The notes under the pieces are model-generated. The model was not told the origin of the DNA. It saw only the letters and a list, made by a program, of their open reading frames with translations, and did no database searches. 64,000 nt of DNA, from the NCBI GenBank assembly GCA_905182865.1, contig CAJJCY010000002.1, positions 257,040 through 321,039 of the forward strand, given 5' to 3'. The DNA comes from an uncultured SAR324 cluster bacterium. GTDB taxonomy: Bacteria > SAR324 > NAC60-12. A program made the translations under genes and the position numbers. Of this stretch, positions 1 to 10,229 are shown in pieces. The stretch's first letter is position 1. Each line of letters begins with the position of its first letter.

Positions 1-590
1 ACGTTGATTGAGATCTTTAACAATTTCAAAAATTTCTTCAACAAGCTGTGGCGCAAGACCCATTGAAGGTTCATCTAGCAGGATCATTTTAGGTTTTGAC
101 ATCAACGCCCGCCCGATAGCAAGCATCTGCTGCTCTCCTCCGGAAGTGTAACCAGCCTGACTGGATCGGCGCTCCTTCAAACGTGGAAAATAGGTATATG
201 TTTTTTCCAGATCAGTTGCGATTGTGGATCGTCCTTCTTTTCGAGTATATGCGCCTGTCAATAAATTTTCTTCAACTGTCAGATGTTCAAATACATGCCT
301 GCCCTCCATAACCTGAATGCATCCACGTTTTACTAATTCGTTAGGAGAAAGATCATGAACCTCTAAATCATCAAAATGAATGCTGCCTTTGGTAACTTCT
401 CCGCGTTCTGCATGAAGAAGATTGGAAATAGCTTTAAGTGTCGTTGATTTTCCAGCCCCATTTGCTCCAATTAGAGCTACAATCTGCCCTTGGTACTTCC
501 AGGCTGACGCCCTTCAGCACAAGGATCACGCTGATTATAGATCACTTCGATGTTGTTGACCTCTAGTAGGGTCTCAGTGTCTTGTCTCAA
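1..590 (-). CDS. livF: ABC transporter ATP-binding protein LivF (partial, frameshifted)
   Basis: ATPase of a branched-chain amino acid/amide-type (HAAT) ABC transporter; the C-terminus lies beyond the left edge. Read from the minus strand it shows Walker A GANGAGKSTT (about 440-472), signature SGGEQQMLAIGRAL and Walker B MILLDEPSMGLAP. The likely start is a TTG at 588-590 followed by the LLEVNNIEVIYN segment typical of LivF N-termini. Two frame changes interrupt it: one near 528-533 (an extra base after the codons for YN) and one near 487-496 (before GQIVAL). Between them the family sequence continues in another frame, so the protein appears conserved and the shifts look like indel errors or very recent damage. 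It is the last gene seen of the operon that begins with the acyl-CoA ligase gene at 7301. Identity is firm; intactness is doubtful. Confidence 0.8.
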
Positions 591-717
591 CCCTTTCTAA
601 CATTGCAGCAATGCTTATGGCTGGTCTTGATGGAATTAAAAATAATCTAAAATCCATAATGCGTAATTTCGACCATAGTTAGAAACTTTATGATTTAAGT
701 ATGATAACTTGTACAAG

Positions 718-759
718 ATTTCTCACTTCGCTTGAAATGACACAGTTTTAAGGATTTTT
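718..759. repeat. Dispersed intergenic repeat, copy A
   Basis: A 42-base segment with core CTTCGCTTGAAATGACACAG that matches 55573-55614 with five mismatches in the same orientation. The second copy is the right half of an inverted-repeat element, so this is probably a degenerate copy of the same short interspersed element. No coding capacity. Confidence 0.6.
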
Positions 760-855
760 AAGTGAGCAAAATCTTAAAAGCACAAAAGCTAATAGTTTCT
801 ATAGTTCCGGTAATTAAAAATTAAATTACAACGCCAAAAACAATTTAAATCAAGA

Positions 856-877
856 CGGCTCAATTTTGCTGGAGCCG
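856..877 (-). terminator. Hairpin downstream of livK
   Basis: Stem CGGCTC (856-861) pairs with GAGCCG (872-877) across a 10-base loop, 17 bases after the livK stop on the minus strand. There is only a weak T-rich tail. It may stabilise the livK message or cause partial termination before livF, giving excess binding protein. Confidence 0.4.
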
Positions 878-893
878 CCCCGAAATATAAAAT

Positions 894-2213
894 TTAATTA
901 CAATTGGAACGAGGTGTAATACCATTTTCCTTGGCGTAAGCTGCGGCAGATGATTCAATCATCGGACGAGTTACGTCATACATTGGAGAATACCACTTGG
1001 AAGGGTTGACCCAATTTTTACCGTCCCATTCGTGAATGAGCAGACTGTTGGCTCCTTCGTGGTTGGCACAAGTAATTTTGAGAGGTTTCATAAATCCACC
1101 CAATCCCATTTCTCTCAAGCGGGAACTGGTCAAATTAACATGTTCATAACCCCAGGCCAATTGCTTACCGTTGATTGCAATATTACCGTACTTATTTTGT
1201 GCGGCACGAATTGCTTCAGTAAAAATCACACCCTGCACAAGCGCGCGGTTATATAATACTTCACCAACTACGCTCTTATCACCAGAACCATTTCCGGCCC
1301 CATAGACTTTTGCAAGAATATCTTTATGTAATTGGTAATTTTTTCCTATTGTATGAAAACCGGCAGCTTTGTAACCAACTGATGCCGCACCTGCTGGACG
1401 GGTATCATTTTCGGAAGCAGACCACCAGTTACCAATAAGTTTGGAAACAGGATAGCCGATTGCTTTTGCTTCTTTAATGGAGGTTTGAGTCATCACGCCC
1501 CAACCAAAAATAATGGTGAAGTCTGGTTTTGTCTGACGTCCAATTTTAAGCCAGGTGGATTTTTGCTCGAGTCCCGGATGGTTGACCGGATACTTTAGAA
1601 ACTTGAATCCATATTTAGCGGAAAGAGCTTCCAATGTTGGGATTGGCTCTTTACCATAAGCACTGTTGTGATAGACGAGAGCGATTTTCTTACCTTTTAA
1701 ATTATTCAGGCCACCTATTTGATCACCAATATATCTGGTTATAGCAGACGCCTGACTCCAATAAGTCATCGGTGCGGTGAAGACATGACCGAAAACACGT
1801 CCATCCGACGCGTCAGTCCTTCCATATCCCATCGAGTGCAAAACCATCCCATCGGCTTTGGTTCGTGGAATAAGTGCATAAGTTACACCGGTTGAAAGTG
1901 GGAAAACTGCAACGCCCATCTGGCCGTTTTTACTTTTGATCCGCTCGTAACATTCCACACCGCGGTCGGTGTTATAACCATACTCACAGGTATCCCAGTC
2001 GAGCATAACACCGTTCACCCCGCCGGAGGCATTTACATACTTGAAATAGTCACGAAATCCCTGATCAACAGGAATTCCACCAGGAGCATAAGGTCCTGTT
2101 GTGTAAGTCAGCATCGGAACATAGATTTTTTCCGCTGCCTGAGCCAGTCCTGTCAGACTGAACACGACGCCAATAAGCATGACTATCGTGATTTTTTTTA
2201 CTAAATTTTTCAT
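894..2213 (-). CDS. livK: ABC transporter substrate-binding protein, LivK/HAAT type
   Basis: Periplasmic solute-binding protein (Peripla_BP_6 type I fold) feeding the LivHMGF transporter. 439 aa with a clear signal peptide (lysine-rich start, hydrophobic stretch, cleavage near AQA/AEK). The start is supported by AGGAG about seven bases upstream of the ATG. The mature protein has the length and features of HAAT binding proteins associated with acyl-CoA ligase genes: PMLTYTTGPYAPGG near the N-terminus and a central KGKKIALVYHNSAYGK block. The ligand cannot be read from sequence; relatives bind amino acids, amides or aromatic acids. It is one of the few intact genes of this operon. Confidence 0.88.
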   Translation of the reverse strand: MKNLVKKITIVMLIGVVFSLTGLAQAAEKIYVPMLTYTTGPYAPGGIPVDQGFRDYFKYVNASGGVNGVMLDWDTCEYGYNTDRGVECYERIKSKNGQMGVAVFPLSTGVTYALIPRTKADGMVLHSMGYGRTDASDGRVFGHVFTAPMTYWSQASAITRYIGDQIGGLNNLKGKKIALVYHNSAYGKEPIPTLEALSAKYGFKFLKYPVNHPGLEQKSTWLKIGRQTKPDFTIIFGWGVMTQTSIKEAKAIGYPVSKLIGNWWSASENDTRPAGAASVGYKAAGFHTIGKNYQLHKDILAKVYGAGNGSGDKSVVGEVLYNRALVQGVIFTEAIRAAQNKYGNIAINGKQLAWGYEHVNLTSSRLREMGLGGFMKPLKITCANHEGANSLLIHEWDGKNWVNPSKWYSPMYDVTRPMIESSAAAYAKENGITPRSNCN

Positions 2214-2366
2214 TTTATCTCCTTTTATTTATGTTTGAGATATGAGCTAGATTTTACATTAAATCCAGCAATTAAATATCCGGAGTTGCTGAACTCATCA
2301 ACAGATGAATCCGGATACACCGGACGTGATTAACCTCATGGATACTAATCCACTTGGTCAACACTG

Positions 2367-3441
2367 TCAATAAGGAAACGGCCAAAGTCTTAGTTTCTCT
2401 TTAGCAATCCCCCATAATCGTGCCAAACCGTGTGGTTCCACAATCAGGAAAAACACAATCAGCGCGCCAAAGACCATAAATTCAATATGCGTTACCAAAG
2501 AACCTGATAACTCCAAACCTAATAACGCCGGAGCGGAATTGAGAAAAATCGGCAGTACCACAATAAATGCCGCACCAACAAATGAGCCCAGGATAGAACC
2601 CAAACCACCAATGATAATCATGAATAGCACCAAGAATGATTTTTGGATACCGAAAGCCTCTCCAACCTCCGGTATATAAAAAAGCCCACAATGCACCTGC
2701 AATTCCACAATAAAAAGAACTGACTGCAAAAGCAGAGAGTTTTGCTTTCAACGGTGAAATTCCAATAATTTCAGCTGCAATGTCCATGTCACGTATTGCC
2801 ATCCAGGAACGGCCTATGTGCCCCCTGATAATATTCCTTGCAGCCAACGCCAGTACTATGACCAGTGTTAAGGTAAAGAAATACTGGGTGAGATTGGTTG
2901 CTTCTGTACCAGTGATGTAATAGTCTCCAAACAATTTGATAGGAGGAGGAGAAATAACACCGGAACTAGAATAGTTGGTAAACCACGGTACTCTATTAAA
3001 AAGCCATAACAAAAAGAACTGTGCAGCCAAAGTAGCCACAGCGAGATAAAAGCCTTTGATCCGTAAACTTGGTATACCGAAAAACATTCCTACTACCGCA
3101 GTAATTAAACCTGCCAGAAACAACACGAAAACAATATGAAGGTCCGGAAATGAGGTGGCCAGTTTGAATGCGGAAAACGCACCACAGGCCATGAAACCCC
3201 CTGTACCTAAACTGAGTTGCCCAGCGTATCCTGTTAAAATATTGAGTCCAAGTGCAGCGAGCGAAAAGATGAAGAACTGTAAAAATATAGAATTGAGCCA
3301 GTAATCATTTGCTACCATCGGGATCACTATGTAGGCAAAAGCTATCAGTGCCATCACGAAAAAACGGTCCTGTGCAATGGGCAACAACGCCTGATCTGAC
3401 TTGTAAGTTGTTTTAAATTGTCCAGCTTCTCTATAAATCAT
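2367..3441 (-). CDS. livM: ABC transporter permease LivM (frameshifted)
   Basis: Inner-membrane permease of the HAAT transporter, partner of LivH. The main frame (2482-3441) has the LivM hallmarks LNILTGYAGQLSLGTGGFMA and a GRSWMAIRDMDIAAEIIGI cytoplasmic loop. The last quarter (IIIGGLGSILGSFVGAAFI and a VEPHGLARLWG-like tail) continues in another frame down to the stop at 2367. The switch lies at a run of six A on the plus strand (2678-2683); one more base would restore WAFLY-IPEVGEAFG. Joined length is about 358 aa, normal for LivM. A homopolymer miscall is the simplest explanation. Confidence 0.82.
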
Positions 3442-3534
3442 AATAAATTTGCGTTAATCATTTTATGATGGTCTTCTAAAAAGTCTTAAGACTGTATGAT
3501 TTCACACCCTTTAGGAATGTATTATTTTAATCTT

Positions 3535-4476
3535 TTAAACCCGTTCAATTATTTTTTCGCCAAACAACCCCTGAGGTCTGAACAAGAGAAATATAAGTGC
3601 TACTACATAAGCAAACCAGTCTTCAATCGCACCCCCCATTGCTTCTCCCCAGTAAACTTCTGCTATTTTTTCTCCGGAACCAATAATCAGTCCTCCGAGA
3701 ATTGCACCTGGAATTGAAGTAAATCCTCCAAGAATCAGAACCGGAAGTGCTTTAAACGCGATCAGTGACAATGCAAACTGTACTCCCAACTTAGAACCCC
3801 ACAGGATGCCTGCGGCAAGTCCCACAATACCGGCTACAGACCAAACTATGGTCCAAATTGTTTTTAATGGAATTCCCACTGACAGCGCTGCTTGATGATC
3901 ATCCGCTACTGCACGCAGAGCACGGCCTATCTTGGTTTTGGTGAAAAATCCTGCTAAAATTACCACCAGAAAACTGCAGACAACTGCGGAGAATACATCA
4001 AATTTGTTGATGTAAAGTCCAGTCATATCTGCAAGATCCATAAAAGGTTCGTTGGGAATACCAATGTCCAACGATCTTACCTCACCCCCCCAGATAGTCT
4101 GTCCGAATCCATCCAAAAAATACGTTATGCCTAACGTGGCCATGAAAAAAATAATTGGATCCTGATTGACTAAAGGACGTAGAACAATCCGCTCAATCGA
4201 AAAAGCAAACCCAATCATCACCAGAGCAGAGAGAATCAAGGACAACCAGGGGTTCACTCCCATTTCCCAGAGCCCCACAAAAGTTAACGCGGCAAATAAA
4301 ACCATTGCACCCTGGGCTAAATTAAAAACACCGGATGCTTTAAAGATGATCACAAAGCCCAAAGCGACAAGTGAATACATCACTCCTGCCATTAAACCGC
4401 TTACCAGCACCTCCACAAAAAAGAGAGGAGTATCGTAAATCATTATGAATGGGTCTACAAAAAATGCCTGAAACAT
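3535..4476 (-). CDS. livH: ABC transporter permease LivH
   Basis: Inner-membrane permease of the HAAT transporter (BPD_transp_2 family), 313 aa, intact. Visible marks are GVMYSLVALGFVIIFKASGV near the N-terminus, an FNLAQGAMV segment, the cytoplasmic loop KIGRALRAVADDHQAALSVGI, and the C-terminal FRPQGLFGEK tail usual for LivH. About eight membrane segments are apparent. It lies 30 bases after livG and 93 before livM, consistent with one transcript. Confidence 0.9.
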   Translation of the reverse strand: MFQAFFVDPFIMIYDTPLFFVEVLVSGLMAGVMYSLVALGFVIIFKASGVFNLAQGAMVLFAALTFVGLWEMGVNPWLSLILSALVMIGFAFSIERIVLRPLVNQDPIIFFMATLGITYFLDGFGQTIWGGEVRSLDIGIPNEPFMDLADMTGLYINKFDVFSAVVCSFLVVILAGFFTKTKIGRALRAVADDHQAALSVGIPLKTIWTIVWSVAGIVGLAAGILWGSKLGVQFALSLIAFKALPVLILGGFTSIPGAILGGLIIGSGEKIAEVYWGEAMGGAIEDWFAYVVALIFLLFRPQGLFGEKIIERV

Positions 4477-4506
4477 AGAAATTTATTAAAATAATTTTTT
4501 TAAATA

Positions 4507-5293
4507 TCAATGTGGTACGCCCAAATATGCATCAATCACATCTTGATTCGCACGGATCTCATCTGGAGATCCAGATCCGCAATTTTTTTTCCATAATCCA
4601 ACTACAACTATTCTATCTGAAATATCCATTACGACACCCATGTCATGTTCAATCAGAACCATCGTCGTACCAATTTCGTCATTAACCTTTAGAATAAAGC
4701 GGCACATATCCCCTTTTTCTTCGACATTCATGCCCGCCATCGGCTCATCCAGCAGCAGCAACTTAGGCTCGGCCGCAAGCGCGCGTCCCAACTCGACACG
4801 CTTTCTTCAAACCGTAGGGCAATCGACTGACTGGTGTTTTACGGATATGTTGAATTTCAAGAAAATCAATAATGTCCTCTACATATTCCCGATTTTCCAT
4901 CTCCTCTTTACGTGCAGGTCCAAGATATAATGACTGCCAGAACAAGTTGCGTTTCATGTGTATGATTCGTCCAGTCATGATATTATCGAGAGTAGACATG
5001 CCCTTGAAAAGAGCTACATTCTGGAAAGTGCGTGCGATTCCCTGGACGGCGGCATCATGCGATTTCATCTGTTTACGATGAATCCCTTTGTATGTAATTT
5101 CACCTTCCTGTGGATGATAGAAGCCGTTAATAACATTCAGCATGGATGTCTTGCCCGCACCGTTTGGGCCAATGATGGCAAAAACTTCTTTTTCCCTGAT
5201 ACCAAAACAAATATCAGTAAGTGCCTTCACTCCTCCAAAAGCCAAACTGATATGATCAACACTCAACAGAACTTCACCGATTTTCTTTTCCAT
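4507..5293 (-). CDS. livG: ABC transporter ATP-binding protein LivG (frameshifted)
   Basis: Second ATPase of the HAAT transporter, about 262 aa when joined. The N-terminal part (4763-5293) has Walker A GPNGAGKTS and Q-loop region IARTFQNVALFKGM. The C-terminal part (4507-4791) has GRALAAEPKLLLLDEPMAGM (Walker B) and the LivG ending DVIDAYLGVPH. The join is at TTT 4802-4804, where one extra base converts a KKRVELGRAL-like signature into KKACRVGTRA. A second disturbance at about 4575-4610 gives VGLWKKNCGSGSPDEI where relatives read close to LDYGKKIADGSPDEI, which looks like two compensating indels. Function is clear; sequence integrity is not. Confidence 0.82.
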
Positions 5294-5319
5294 TAAAACT
5301 ATTTTTTATCGTTTACTGA

Positions 5320-7301
5320 TTATGCAGCACGTGTGTGGAGTTGGGTTTTGTGACATTCAGCTTCCCGGATTTGCAAATCTGCGTGAACTATACCTGTACG
5401 ACCATCTTCAAAAGTCATTTGCGAATCAATTTCACAATGCGTCTGTTGCGGGTCATCCAACGCGGCAATTAACACAGCATATTTTTCTGTCAACAATTCT
5501 CCGGCGAACTTTACGTGTACGAGTGAGCTCTCCGTCATCTGCATCCAAGTTCTTTATGCAAGAGCATATATCTTTTGATTTGTGAACCACTGAGCTTTTC
5601 ATCACGTGCCAAATCCGCATTAACACTTTCAACACATTCCTGCAACAGATCATAGACTTCATCTCTTGCGGAAAGATCAGTATATCCTGAGATATGCTAA
5701 ATTTCTGCGTTCAGCCCAGTTACTAACTGCTTCGATGTCAATACAGATAAAAGCCGTAGCATAATCTTTTTCATCTCCGAAGGCGACCGCTTCCTTGATG
5801 AATGGGAAAAATTTGAGTTTATTTTCTATATACTTGGGCGCGAACATGGTTCCATCAGTCATCCGGCCTACGTCTTTTGCTCTGTCAATAATTTTCAGGT
5901 GACCATCTTCATCAAAAAATCCTGCGTCTCCGGTAGCTACCCAGCCTTCCGCGTCTTTTGTCTCTGCAGTCGATTCTGGATTTTTGTAATAAGAATGAAA
6001 GACTCCAGGACTACGGTAAAAAACTTCGCTGTTATCTGCAAGACGCAGTTCCACTCCCGGATATGCTGTTCCTACAGTATCTGCTTTTACTTGACCGTCA
6101 GGCTGAGCACAGATAAAAACAGAGGCTTCTGTCTGTCCGTAAAGTTGCTTGATATTGATGCCAAGTGAACGGAAAAACTCAAATATTTCAGGGCCAATAG
6201 CTTCTCCTGCTGTATAAGCCAGACGTGTACGGCTCAGCCCCAAGTTGTTTCTTAAAGGACCATAAACCAGAATTTGACCGATGCTGTAAAGGAATTTTTC
6301 TGAAAATGAAACATGTTTGCCGTCAAGAATCCGGATTCCCACAGATTTCGCCAGTTCCATAAAATAATTAAACATGGAACGCTTGATTCTACCTGCGTCT
6401 TCCATGCGAATCATTACTTTTGTCAGCACAGTTTCATAAATTGCCGGTGGGGCGAAATAATAGGTAGGACCGATTTCCTTGAGATCTGTCATCACAGTTT
6501 CAGGATTCTCAGGGCAATTCACACAAAAACCAATCACGTAAGCCTGTGCTAAAGAAAAGATATTGTCACCAACCCAGGCCATTGGCAAATATGCTAATAT
6601 TTCATCTGTTTCTTTAAGGTTATCGAAAGATGACTGTTGCGTGCTGTTATGATAAGATTGTCTGAAGTAAGAACTACTCCTTTTGGTTTACCAGTAGTTC
6701 CTGAGGTATAGAGGAAGATGGAAATGTCACTACCCTGACCCTGCTCAACTTCATGGAGGAAATAATCAGGATTTTCACCGTGAAAAGCACGGCCTGTTTG
6801 CTGTACGTCTTTGTAGTAGAAGACAAATTCTTGAGTATAGTCATGCATTCCGCGAGGTTCCTCGTAGCAAATATACTCGAGGTGCGGTAAACGGTCTTTT
6901 ATTTCGAGGAGTTTGTCGGTCTGTTCCTGGTTCTGTACGATTGCAAATTTAGCATCTGAGTTTTCCAGTACATAAACCATTTCTTCCGCGACAGAGTCCT
7001 GATAAAGAGGAACTGGAATTCCGCCCAGTGCCTGCGCTGCAACCATCGACCAGTAAAGACGGGGACGATTGTCACCAATCACCGCTAGTTTGTCCCCTCT
7101 TTGAAAACCAATTTTTGCAAGACCGCAGGCCAGGTTCCGGACTTCTTCAGCCACATCAAACCACGTCCATGTTTGCCAGATTCCTAAATCCTTAAGGCGG
7201 TTTGCGGGCCTGTCAGCTCTTTTCTTTGCATGATCCAACAATAATTTTGGAATTGTGTCAAGAACTTGGCTTAATTTTTCAGTTGCAGTTGTTTCTTTCA
7301 T
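5320..7301 (-). CDS. Long-chain acyl-CoA synthetase-like AMP-binding ligase (multiply frameshifted)
   Basis: AMP-dependent CoA ligase of the FadD/long-chain type that commonly accompanies LivKHMGF operons; it would activate a carboxylic acid with ATP and CoA. The first part (6594-7301) carries the P-loop YTSGTTGKPKGVVLT. The middle part (5677-6588) has YGQTEAS, the adenylation motif WVATGDAGFFDEDGHLKIIDR and a lysine-rich ENKLKF segment. The tail, ending RTGIVHADLQIREA at 5320, is broken into further frames. Frame changes fall near 6640, 5695, 5558 (GG for G) and 5490 (extra A). All segments keep family sequence and together give the usual ~660 aa. Either read errors or a fresh pseudogene; substrate unknown. 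Confidence 0.75.
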
Positions 7302-7431
7302 TTAATTTCAGATAGTTTCCTTAACTTTTGTTAAAAAAGTGGATGTTGAATCTTTTCAGTAATAATGTCAAGTTATTTTTCTCCAGAGAAAATAATTTTC
7401 ACAAAGAAATTTTGTTTTCATTGAAAGAGTG

Positions 7432-7462
7432 TTGACGATTATTTCTAATCAGTTATTATAAA
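7432..7462 (+). promoter_or_regulatory. Candidate sigma70 promoter for phn operon
   Basis: TTGACG at 7432-7437 with TATTAT at 7454-7459 (16-base spacer), or TATAAA at 7457-7462 (19-base spacer), in the divergent region between the ligase gene and phnD. It lies about 80 bases before the phnD start. Confidence 0.45.
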
Positions 7463-7539
7463 TACTCTCTCAAGTCCGGCGTTGTCTGTCAATTTCGTCA
7501 ACATCCGGTATTTTTAACTCTTAATAAGGATGGAGCACT

Positions 7540-8538
7540 ATGAAAACACTTTTAAAGAAACTTATCCTGAGCACTTCTTTACTTGGGTTGCTGGCGTTGC
7601 CGGCTTTAGCAGAATGTCCACGTGGTGATTTGGACACGCGATACTGCGATGTAAACGGAGATTTGGTGGCTGATACTCCAACAGATTCCAGTAAATGGCT
7701 GGATCCAGATACCTTGATATTTGCCTACACTCCAGTTGAAGATCCTTCTGTTTACAGAGGTGTTTGGGCTGATTTCCTGGATAACATGGAAAAAGTGACC
7801 GGGAAAAAAGTGATATTTTTTCCAGTGCAGTCTAATGCAGCGCAAATTGAAGCCATGCGTTCCGGCCGTTTACATGTTGCCGGATTCAACACCGGTTCTA
7901 ATCCCCTTGCAGTCAATTGCGCAGGATTTGAGTCCTTCGCCATCATGGCCAGTCTTACTGGGCATTTCGGTTATGAGATGGAAATCATTACATACCCCGG
8001 CTCTGGAATCGAAAAAGTTGAAGACATTAGAGGCAAGCAACTTGCGTTCACTTCGCCCACGTCAAACTCTGGTTTCAAAGCGCCGTCGGCTATCCTGAAG
8101 GGTGACTTCGATATGTTGCCAGAACGAGATTTTGAGCCAGTTTACTCTGGTAAGCACGACAACTCAATTCTTGGTGTTGCCAACAAGGATTATGTGGCTG
8201 CCTCAATTGCAAACTCTGTTAAATCACGGATGATCAAAAGAGGAGTGATCAAAGCAGAGGACGTGATCACCATTTACAAGTCACAGACTTTCCCGACCAC
8301 AGGTTTTGGTTATGCTCACAACCTGAGTCCAGCACTGAAGGCGAAAATCAAAGAAGCGTTCTTCAGCTTCCAATGGGACAAGCCAGACTGGTCACAGAAG
8401 AAGTTGGTGCCGACTTCCCTCAAAGTGGAATTCTCCAAATCCAAAGAAGGGCAGTTCATTCCAATCACCTACAAAACACATTGGGCTGTGATCCGTACGA
8501 TCGACAAAGCAAACGGTGTTTCATACGCTTGTAAATAA
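7540..8538 (+). CDS. phnD: Phosphonate/phosphate-type ABC transporter substrate-binding protein
   Basis: Periplasmic binding protein of the PhnD family, 332 aa with signal peptide (cleavage near ALA/ECP). Family marks are FAYTPVEDPSVYRGVWADF, the GRLHVAGFNTGSNPLAVNCAG pocket region and TSPTSNSGFKAPSA, where a Ser/Thr-rich loop usually holds the phosphonate or phosphite group. AAGGATGGAG lies just upstream of the ATG. It heads phnD-phnC-phnE-phnE2. The exact ligand (phosphonate, phosphite or an organophosphate) cannot be told from sequence; no C-P lyase or phosphonatase gene is in the window. Confidence 0.87.
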   Translation: MKTLLKKLILSTSLLGLLALPALAECPRGDLDTRYCDVNGDLVADTPTDSSKWLDPDTLIFAYTPVEDPSVYRGVWADFLDNMEKVTGKKVIFFPVQSNAAQIEAMRSGRLHVAGFNTGSNPLAVNCAGFESFAIMASLTGHFGYEMEIITYPGSGIEKVEDIRGKQLAFTSPTSNSGFKAPSAILKGDFDMLPERDFEPVYSGKHDNSILGVANKDYVAASIANSVKSRMIKRGVIKAEDVITIYKSQTFPTTGFGYAHNLSPALKAKIKEAFFSFQWDKPDWSQKKLVPTSLKVEFSKSKEGQFIPITYKTHWAVIRTIDKANGVSYACK

Positions 8539-8547
8539 TTTCCTCAT

Positions 8548-8593
8548 CAGTTCCAATGGAATATCCGCAGCCGGACTTTTTCTGTTGGAACTG
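8548..8593 (+). promoter_or_regulatory. Intercistronic hairpin between phnD and phnC
   Basis: Perfect 9-bp stem CAGTTCCAA (8548-8556) with TTGGAACTG (8585-8593), the loop containing a smaller TCCG/CGGA stem. No T-tract follows. Its position after the binding-protein gene fits an mRNA-stabilising or attenuating element that favours PhnD over downstream subunits. Confidence 0.5.
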
Positions 8594-8619
8594 AACGCGC
8601 TTCCGCGTGATAAATATCT

Positions 8620-9411
8620 ATGCTTGAAATAAAACAACTAGTTAAAAAATATCATACCGGAGACCTTGCCTTAAATGGTGTGGATCTTAAAGTTGAAAAG
8701 GGCCAGGTAATGGCACTCATTGGACCATCCGGTGCAGGAAAAAGCACATTGATTCGCTGTGTTAACCGGCTGGAGAAAGCAACATCCGGCGAAATCTGGC
8801 TCAATGGTGAAAATATCGTTAAAATGCGTTCGGGAAAGTTACGGCGTGCCAGAAGGAACATGGGTATGATTTTTCAGGAATATGCCCTAGTAGAACGACT
8901 TACAGTTATGGAAAATGTACTATCCGGACGCTTGGGATATGTTGGTTTCTGGAGAAGTTTTTTGAGAAAATTTCCGCAATCAGATATCAATGCAGCCTTC
9001 GGTCTCCTGGAAAAAGTTGGACTTGATACAATGGTAAATAAACGCGCCGATGAACTATCAGGTGGTCAACGCCAAAGAGTAGGTATTGCCAGAGCGTTGA
9101 TTCAAAAACCCGATATTTTACTTGTTGACGAACCGACAGCTTCTCTGGATCCAAAAACATCTCGTCAAATTATGCGATTGATTTGTGAATTATGTAGAGA
9201 GCGTGAACTTGCAGCTATTATTAATATTCATGATGTTGCCTTAGCACAAATGTTTGTTCAGAGAGTTGTTGGGTTACGATTTGGAGCTGTACAATTTGAT
9301 GGACCACCAGAAGGCTTAACTCCTGATGTTTTAACCATGATATATGGTGAAGAAGATTGGGAAGCCACAATTGAAAGCGTTGATGATGAAGATGATTTGG
9401 TGACGCTATGA
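8620..9411 (+). CDS. phnC: Phosphonate ABC transporter ATP-binding protein
   Basis: ATPase of the phosphonate-type importer, 263 aa. Walker [11 protein letters not shown]-loop [19 protein letters not shown] (the QxxxLVxRLxVxxNVL pattern characteristic of PhnC), signature [15 protein letters not shown] and Walker [14 protein letters not shown] are all present, followed by an H-loop in INIHDVALA. The stop overlaps the phnE start by four bases (ATGA), indicating translational coupling. Confidence 0.92.
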   Translation: MLEIKQLVKKYHTGDLALNGVDLKVEKGQVMALIGPSGAGKSTLIRCVNRLEKATSGEIWLNGENIVKMRSGKLRRARRNMGMIFQEYALVERLTVMENVLSGRLGYVGFWRSFLRKFPQSDINAAFGLLEKVGLDTMVNKRADELSGGQRQRVGIARALIQKPDILLVDEPTASLDPKTSRQIMRLICELCRERELAAIINIHDVALAQMFVQRVVGLRFGAVQFDGPPEGLTPDVLTMIYGEEDWEATIESVDDEDDLVTL

Positions 9412-10229
9412 ATACAGATATTTTTAATGTTCAAACAAAAATAGGCAAACCTTGGAAAAAACCACCGTTTGTTCAAAGCAATTTATTAAGATGGGTATTA
9501 ATAACAGGTTTCGTTATTTACCTAATAGCGGCTTATATGACGATCGATGTAAATTGGTCTCGTGTTTATGAAGGTTTGGAACGTGGTAAAAAGTTTGTTT
9601 TAGCTTTTACCAATCCAGATTTCACATCACGTTCCTCAGATATCTGGGAGGGCATGATAGAAAGTATATTGATGACGGTTGCATCTTCTGTTGTTGGTAT
9701 TCTTATATCTATTCCCATAGCCCTTGGGGCAGCTAGGAATGTTTCACCTTTACCAGTATATTTAATTTGTAGAGGGATAATAGCAATTAGCCGAGCGTTA
9801 CAGGAAATTATCGTTGCAATTCTGTTAGTTGCTATATTTGGGTTTGGACCACTTGCTGGTTTTCTTACTCTAAGTTTTGCTACAATAGGATTTTTATCAA
9901 AGTTATTAGCTGAAGATATTGAAAGCATGGATAAAGTTCAGGCGGAAGCAATAAAAGCATCTGGAGCTAAATGGACACAGTGGATTAATTATGGCGTTCA
10001 ACCACAAGTAATGCCCCGATTGATTGGATTAAGCATATATAGAGTTGATATCAACTTTCGAGAAAGTGCAATTCTAGGCTTGGTAGGTGCAGGGGGTATT
10101 GGTGCAACACTTAATACAGCATTTGATCGTTATGAATATGATACTGCTGCAGCAATTTTATTGATTATTATCGTAATTGTTATGGCTCTAGAATATTTAT
10201 CGGGTATTGTAAGAGCGAGGGTTCAATAA
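9408..10229 (+). CDS. phnE: Phosphonate ABC transporter permease (first)
   Basis: Membrane permease, 273 aa, with about six hydrophobic segments and the EAA-type loop [21 protein letters not shown] followed by the PhnE signature [20 protein letters not shown]. Starts at the ATG overlapping the phnC stop. Its stop codon shares a base with the ATG of a second permease (10229), so the importer probably uses a heterodimeric membrane pair, as is common for PhnE-PhnE operons. Confidence 0.9.
   Translation: MNTDIFNVQTKIGKPWKKPPFVQSNLLRWVLITGFVIYLIAAYMTIDVNWSRVYEGLERGKKFVLAFTNPDFTSRSSDIWEGMIESILMTVASSVVGILISIPIALGAARNVSPLPVYLICRGIIAISRALQEIIVAILLVAIFGFGPLAGFLTLSFATIGFLSKLLAEDIESMDKVQAEAIKASGAKWTQWINYGVQPQVMPRLIGLSIYRVDINFRESAILGLVGAGGIGATLNTAFDRYEYDTAAAILLIIIVIVMALEYLSGIVRARVQ

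Larger units (their letters stand above)
591..893. other. Intergenic region between livK and livF
   Basis: About 300 bases without a convincing gene. It holds one copy of a dispersed intergenic repeat (718-759) and a GC-rich hairpin just downstream of livK (856-877); the rest is AT-rich and unremarkable. Confidence 0.6.

Noticed and set aside
7486-7502. CTGTCAATTTCGTCAAC as a Pho box before phnD
   Set aside because: Half-site spacing is 9 rather than 11 bases and it lies downstream of the candidate -10, so activation by PhoB is not supported.
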